A DNA stretch of 64,000 nucleotides, from the NCBI GenBank assembly GCA_036337945.1, contig JAYZDF010000030.1:1-64000 (forward strand), given 5' to 3'. The notes beneath the pieces were generated by a model. The model did no database searches. It was not told where the DNA came from and worked only from the letters and a program-made list of their open reading frames with translations. The DNA is from JAYZDF01 sp036337945. Its GTDB lineage: Bacteria; Myxococcota; Kuafuiibacteriia; Kuafuiibacteriales; Kuafuiibacteriaceae. The translations under genes were made by a program, and so were the position numbers. Every line of letters starts with the position of its first letter. Within the stretch, counting starts at the first letter, position 1. Positions 60,652-64,000 of this stretch are shown here, piece after piece.

Positions 60652-61899
60652 CTAGGACTGCGCCTCACTCCAAGGGGCTACCCAATATAGCAATACCATT
60701 CCGGGAATGGCCAAAATTCCGCAAATGATAAAGAATGTCGTGTAACCCGTGCTCGCGATAATGAAACCGGTACTCGCATTAGCGATAGTGCGCGGTACTC
60801 CCATGAGGCTGGTTAGTAAGGCGAGCTGAGTCGCCGTATATCTCGTATCAGTACTCTTAGCCATAAAGGCTACGAATGCGGCGGTTCCCAAACCAACCCC
60901 TAAATATTCAGCGCTCACTACGATAAAGAGCCAGGTTCGATTGGCACCGATTTCTGATAAGGCCGCGAATCCAAATATTGTGATGAGTTGAATAAAACCA
61001 AAGACCCACAAGGAGCGATTAATTCCGATTTTGATCATCACAATGCCGCCAAGTGTACCTCCGGCAATAGAAGACCAAAGTGCGGCTACTTTGGCCACGG
61101 TACCAATTTCAGTTTTTGTGAACCCAAGGTCCAAATAAAAAGGAGTTGCGAGCGCTGTAGCCATATTATCACCCAGTTTGTATAACAAGATGAACGAAAG
61201 CAGCCCGATCGCAGACTTTGTGTCTTTCCGTTGGAAAAACTCGCGGAAAGGTTCGACGACTGCCGACTTGAAAGACTTTGGGGGTGGGGCAGCGATTGTC
61301 GGTTCAGGCATGAACCAAGTTGTAGCGATACCAATGAGCATGAAGACCGCTACGACAATATGAACTTGTGACCAGGGGATTTGATCTGCAAGAATGAGAG
61401 CAAGAGAACCCGGAACGAGAGATGATAGCCGATAGGCATTGACGAACATACTATTTCCAAATCCTAATTCTTCGTCGGGAAGGATTTCACGCCGATAAGC
61501 GTCGAGAACGATATCTTGGCTGGCACTAAAAAGAGCCACAAGTCCAACCACTGCAGCGATAGACCATATTTCTGTCTGTGGCTCGAATAGGCCAAAGAGC
61601 ATCAACGAGATCAGCAGACCTACCTGAGTGAGCAATGCCCAGCCTCTTCTTCGGCCGAGAAATGGAGGAACGATTCTGTCTGTGAGTGGGGACCACAGAA
61701 ATTTCCAAGTATACGGAAAGCTCACCAGAGAAAGAAGACCAATTGTCTCAATGTCCACGCCCGTGTCACGAAGCCAGGCGGGTATCATCTGGAATAGAAC
61801 ATATAGAGGCATCCCGGAAGTGAAGCCCGTAAAAATGCAAATCAGGATTCTGGTGTTGAGAATAGAACTCCAGATGCTTTTCTTGCTGTTGTTCTCCAT
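60652..61899 (-). CDS. ampG: Muropeptide permease AmpG-like MFS transporter
   Basis: 415 aa, 12 hydrophobic segments. It has AmpG-type blocks: FTGFTSGMPLYVLFQMIPAWL, KFLWSPLTDRIVPPFLGRRRGW and FSASQDIVLDAYRREILPDEELG. AmpG brings GlcNAc-anhydroMurNAc peptides from periplasm to cytoplasm for recycling of peptidoglycan. No NagZ, AmpD or beta-lactamase gene is in the window. Together with PBP1A and UppP it strengthens the cell-wall theme, although these genes are far apart. It lies 28 nt downstream of the Deg9-like protease gene. Confidence 0.91.
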   Translation of the reverse strand: MENNSKKSIWSSILNTRILICIFTGFTSGMPLYVLFQMIPAWLRDTGVDIETIGLLSLVSFPYTWKFLWSPLTDRIVPPFLGRRRGWALLTQVGLLISLMLFGLFEPQTEIWSIAAVVGLVALFSASQDIVLDAYRREILPDEELGFGNSMFVNAYRLSSLVPGSLALILADQIPWSQVHIVVAVFMLIGIATTWFMPEPTIAAPPPKSFKSAVVEPFREFFQRKDTKSAIGLLSFILLYKLGDNMATALATPFYLDLGFTKTEIGTVAKVAALWSSIAGGTLGGIVMIKIGINRSLWVFGFIQLITIFGFAALSEIGANRTWLFIVVSAEYLGVGLGTAAFVAFMAKSTDTRYTATQLALLTSLMGVPRTIANASTGFIIASTGYTTFFIICGILAIPGMVLLYWVAPWSEAQS

Positions 61900-61927
61900 T
61901 TCTGCCGGTTTTTAGACCGACGTAAGC

Positions 61928-63337
61928 CTATGCTGACTTCCGTTGCTTTTGCAAGGCGATGTCCTTGAGGTCAGAAGAGTAACCAGCGTGAATATTGTAT
62001 CGTTCTAAGATTTCTAGGCCTGCGTTGTTTGCTTGCTCTGCATGGAGTACTACATGAGTGCCAATAGATGTTTCAATATCTACGATCGTTTCGGATGACC
62101 GCAAGACTTCGAAGAGTTGACGAAGATCTCGAATCGTCACTCCGTTAACTTTGTTGACTGCAACATTATACGTCTCTTCGTATCCAACGTTTACCTCATG
62201 TGCGAGCACGCGGCTGATAATCACCACTTCTTTACGTTCCTTAGAAGGAATACCAAAATAGTATTCATAAAGAAATTCTTTAGGTGCGCGGTCCCACCAA
62301 TCGTCCCAACATCGGAGAAAATCACGACAAAGTATTTGAAACACGAATCCGCCGAAGATGAAGTAAGAGGGCGCTGTTTCATACTGGTTCAGTGGAACAA
62401 GCATTTCATACTTTCTTAGTTTCGTGCTGAGCGTCATTTGTTTGCCGTTTCTTATCAGGTCAAAGGAGAGCTCCTCTCCTACCAAATATTCGCCCAATAC
62501 AACGGGATACTCGGTCCGAAATTCACCTTTGTAGCGAATCGTACCGTTGTTATCGATCTGGTACTGATCAATCGCTGTGATGACATCTCCTTCTTGAAGT
62601 ACGCCCTCACAAGAATTATCCGGCGCTACTTCTGTTACAAGCAGGCCCGTCTGAGCTGATTTTAGGCCCAAATGTTTACGCAACGAGGCATTTTCTAGTT
62701 TTTGTGTCCGAATACCGAGACCAGGCACATTCGTGACACGAGCGTTCCCTTTGCCTCTCAGAAATTGACGGATGAGCGGCGTGGGTACCACTTCTCCAAT
62801 ACTCTGTGCGTTTCTGAGACCTTGAAAAGCAAGGCCTACAACTTCACCACCCTTAAAAACGGGCCCGCCACTATTACCTTCGTTGATAGCCGCGTCGACT
62901 GTGACTGCAAGCAAGTGACGTTGCGAGTGGCTGTATTCTTGGACTTCAATCCGAGAAACCACTCCCTCTGTGATTGAGAAATCTTCACCACCAATAGGAA
63001 AGCCTACGACGGATACTCGATCTCTGTGATTCGGTAAGGCACCGATTTCGGCGGGTACAATCCCTTCCATAAAGTGGGGAGACTCGACTCGAAGCAGTGC
63101 GAGGTCACTATCGTGGCAAACCGCTTCGACGTGCGCTGTGAACTTTTCACTTGAAGAGCATTTCTGTACCTGCACGAAGGTTGCATTAGCGACGACGTGA
63201 GCGCTTGTGAGCAATAGCGCCGCGTCGATGACGACGCCTGAGCCCGTACCTCCGTTTGGACTGAGTGACTGCCAGGGGCACCCAAAATCATAGGCTTGAC
63301 TGGTAGCGAATACTTTAACGACAGCTGAATATTCCAT
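61928..63337 (-). CDS. Cytoplasmic Deg9-like serine protease with PDZ-like domains
   Basis: 469 aa. The trypsin-like catalytic triad is clear: His47 (LTSAHVV), Asp78 (CHDSDLALL) and Ser156 (NEGNSGGPVF). A PDZ-like domain follows (~210-300; GLLVTEVAPDNSCEGVLQEGDVITAI). A second domain starts at PSYFIFGGFVFQIL and runs to NKVNGVTIRDLRQLFEVL; this pattern is that of plant Deg9-type proteases, more than of DegP/DegS. The ATG is fixed by in-frame stops just upstream, so there is no signal peptide. It should therefore act in the cytoplasm, unlike most bacterial HtrA proteins. It lies 6 nt downstream of the esterase gene and 28 nt upstream of ampG. Confidence 0.88.
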   Translation of the reverse strand: MEYSAVVKVFATSQAYDFGCPWQSLSPNGGTGSGVVIDAALLLTSAHVVANATFVQVQKCSSSEKFTAHVEAVCHDSDLALLRVESPHFMEGIVPAEIGALPNHRDRVSVVGFPIGGEDFSITEGVVSRIEVQEYSHSQRHLLAVTVDAAINEGNSGGPVFKGGEVVGLAFQGLRNAQSIGEVVPTPLIRQFLRGKGNARVTNVPGLGIRTQKLENASLRKHLGLKSAQTGLLVTEVAPDNSCEGVLQEGDVITAIDQYQIDNNGTIRYKGEFRTEYPVVLGEYLVGEELSFDLIRNGKQMTLSTKLRKYEMLVPLNQYETAPSYFIFGGFVFQILCRDFLRCWDDWWDRAPKEFLYEYYFGIPSKERKEVVIISRVLAHEVNVGYEETYNVAVNKVNGVTIRDLRQLFEVLRSSETIVDIETSIGTHVVLHAEQANNAGLEILERYNIHAGYSSDLKDIALQKQRKSA

Positions 63338-63343
63338 GGTCTA

Positions 63344-64000
63344 TTACGTGTGACTCCCTGAAGAAGTGTGAGCTTTCACAAAATGACCAATTTCGGCAAT
63401 CGCTTCTTTGCTCGCGGGAACGAGAGTGGCCAAGAAGTGCCAAACGTGAATCATTCCTTCCCATTCTTGGTACTGAACGTCCGCTCCCGCGGCGGTCGCT
63501 CTTTTGGCTAATTCGGCAATATCGTCTCGGAGCGTTTCTGCGCCACCTGCCTGAAGTAGGAGGGGAGGGAACTGGTCGAAATCTCCGTAAATTGGTGAAA
63601 CATAGGGCTTTTTTGCCTCATCAGAGTTTACGTAAGCCTGACGCCAACCGGCATCAAATTGTGGGCCTACATAGTCAAAATCTGCGTTTTCCGCGTGGCT
63701 TTTACGTTTCGACGCCAAGTCTACCCACGGCGAAATTCCGACACAGGCTGCGGGTACAGGTTGTTTCTCTGCAATGGCCTTCAAGATACTAACTAAAGCT
63801 AAGTTTCCTCCTGCCGAGTCTCCCGCGACCACCGTATTTTCTGGAGCGTGACCGGTACGCCACAAGTAATTCATTACTTTTTCGGCGTCTTCGACAGCAC
63901 AAGGAAATGGATGTTCTGGCGCAAGACGATAATCAACGGCGAGGGTGCGACAGCCGCTCGCTTGCGCAATTCGAGCAATAAGCTCCTTGTGCGTATCGAT
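63344..64000 (-). CDS. HSL-family alpha/beta hydrolase (esterase/lipase), 5' end cut
   Basis: The frame is open to the window edge (218 residues seen; N-terminus missing). It contains VDYRLAPEHPFP, a hallmark of the hormone-sensitive-lipase family, the nucleophile elbow GDSAGGNLA, and the acid and His of the triad in GGAETLRDD and GMIHVWHF. The oxyanion motif HGGG is expected upstream, outside the window. The enzyme hydrolyses esters of short to medium acyl chains. It is followed after 6 nt by the Deg9-like protease gene, so probably one transcript. Confidence 0.9.
   Translation of the reverse strand: MDTHKELIARIAQASGCRTLAVDYRLAPEHPFPCAVEDAEKVMNYLWRTGHAPENTVVAGDSAGGNLALVSILKAIAEKQPVPAACVGISPWVDLASKRKSHAENADFDYVGPQFDAGWRQAYVNSDEAKKPYVSPIYGDFDQFPPLLLQAGGAETLRDDIAELAKRATAAGADVQYQEWEGMIHVWHFLATLVPASKEAIAEIGHFVKAHTSSGSHT

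Overview
This 64 kb window is chromosomal DNA of moderate GC (close to 50% by eye). It has about 41 protein genes packed tightly on both strands. I see no rRNA, tRNA, CRISPR array, insertion sequence or prophage. Two eukaryote-like Ser/Thr kinases, an AglZ/FrzS-like coiled-coil protein, PEGA, FG-GAP and Ig-like secreted proteins, MerR-TPR and HDOD proteins and many lipoproteins point to a Gram-negative predatory/gliding-type lineage of the former Deltaproteobacteria (Myxococcota, possibly Bradymonadia-like). This placement is an inference from gene content. Many starts are GTG or TTG with weak or absent Shine-Dalgarno sequences.

Layout. 1-5.6 kb (minus strand): a helical-repeat protein, a DHH phosphoesterase, an IscS/NifS cysteine desulfurase and a Cys-rich propeller lipoprotein cut by the window edge. 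5.8-9.5 kb (plus): a kinase fused to an AAA ATPase, then an ArsS-type radical SAM enzyme. 9.5-13.3 kb: a double-FKBP lipoprotein, a MerR-HTH/TPR protein, an HDOD protein, a YjbQ family protein and a lone acyl carrier protein. 13.4-17.8 kb: two tandem paralogous exported proteins of unknown family, divergent from a PEGA membrane protein. 17.8-26.7 kb: an ALDH7 dehydrogenase, two coupled exported proteins, NhaA, an MBL hydrolase and UppP. 26.7-35 kb: a 1781-residue lipoprotein (11 Ig-like units plus 14 FG-GAP blades), a GNAT protein and a membrane protein with a long disordered head.

35-45.5 kb: penicillin-binding protein 1A, divergent from a 1437-residue pseudo-receiver/coiled-coil protein that is followed by BamD; then an acetate kinase-PduL fusion and an HD phosphohydrolase. 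45.7-48.6 kb: an MBOAT/SGNH acyl-transfer pair. 48.7-52.5 kb: a BIG2/thioredoxin/PPC lipoprotein, then a translationally overlapping lipoprotein-GNAT-YHS operon. 52.6-57.3 kb: a lipid kinase, an RluA-type pseudouridine synthase overlapping an FG-GAP/UnbV lipoprotein, and an SCP2-like protein. 57.3-64 kb: a DsbA-like isomerase, a membrane-anchored Ser/Thr kinase, a double START-like exported protein, AmpG, a cytoplasmic Deg9-like protease and an HSL-family esterase cut by the edge.

The dominant theme is the cell envelope: peptidoglycan synthesis and recycling (PBP1A, UppP, AmpG), outer-membrane assembly (BamD), envelope polymer acylation (MBOAT/SGNH) and about ten predicted lipoproteins. The best candidates for something new are the acetate kinase-PduL fusion, the degenerate-receiver coiled-coil protein with a short motif shared with a neighbouring membrane protein, the tandem unknown lipoprotein family, and the BIG2-thioredoxin-PPC lipoprotein.
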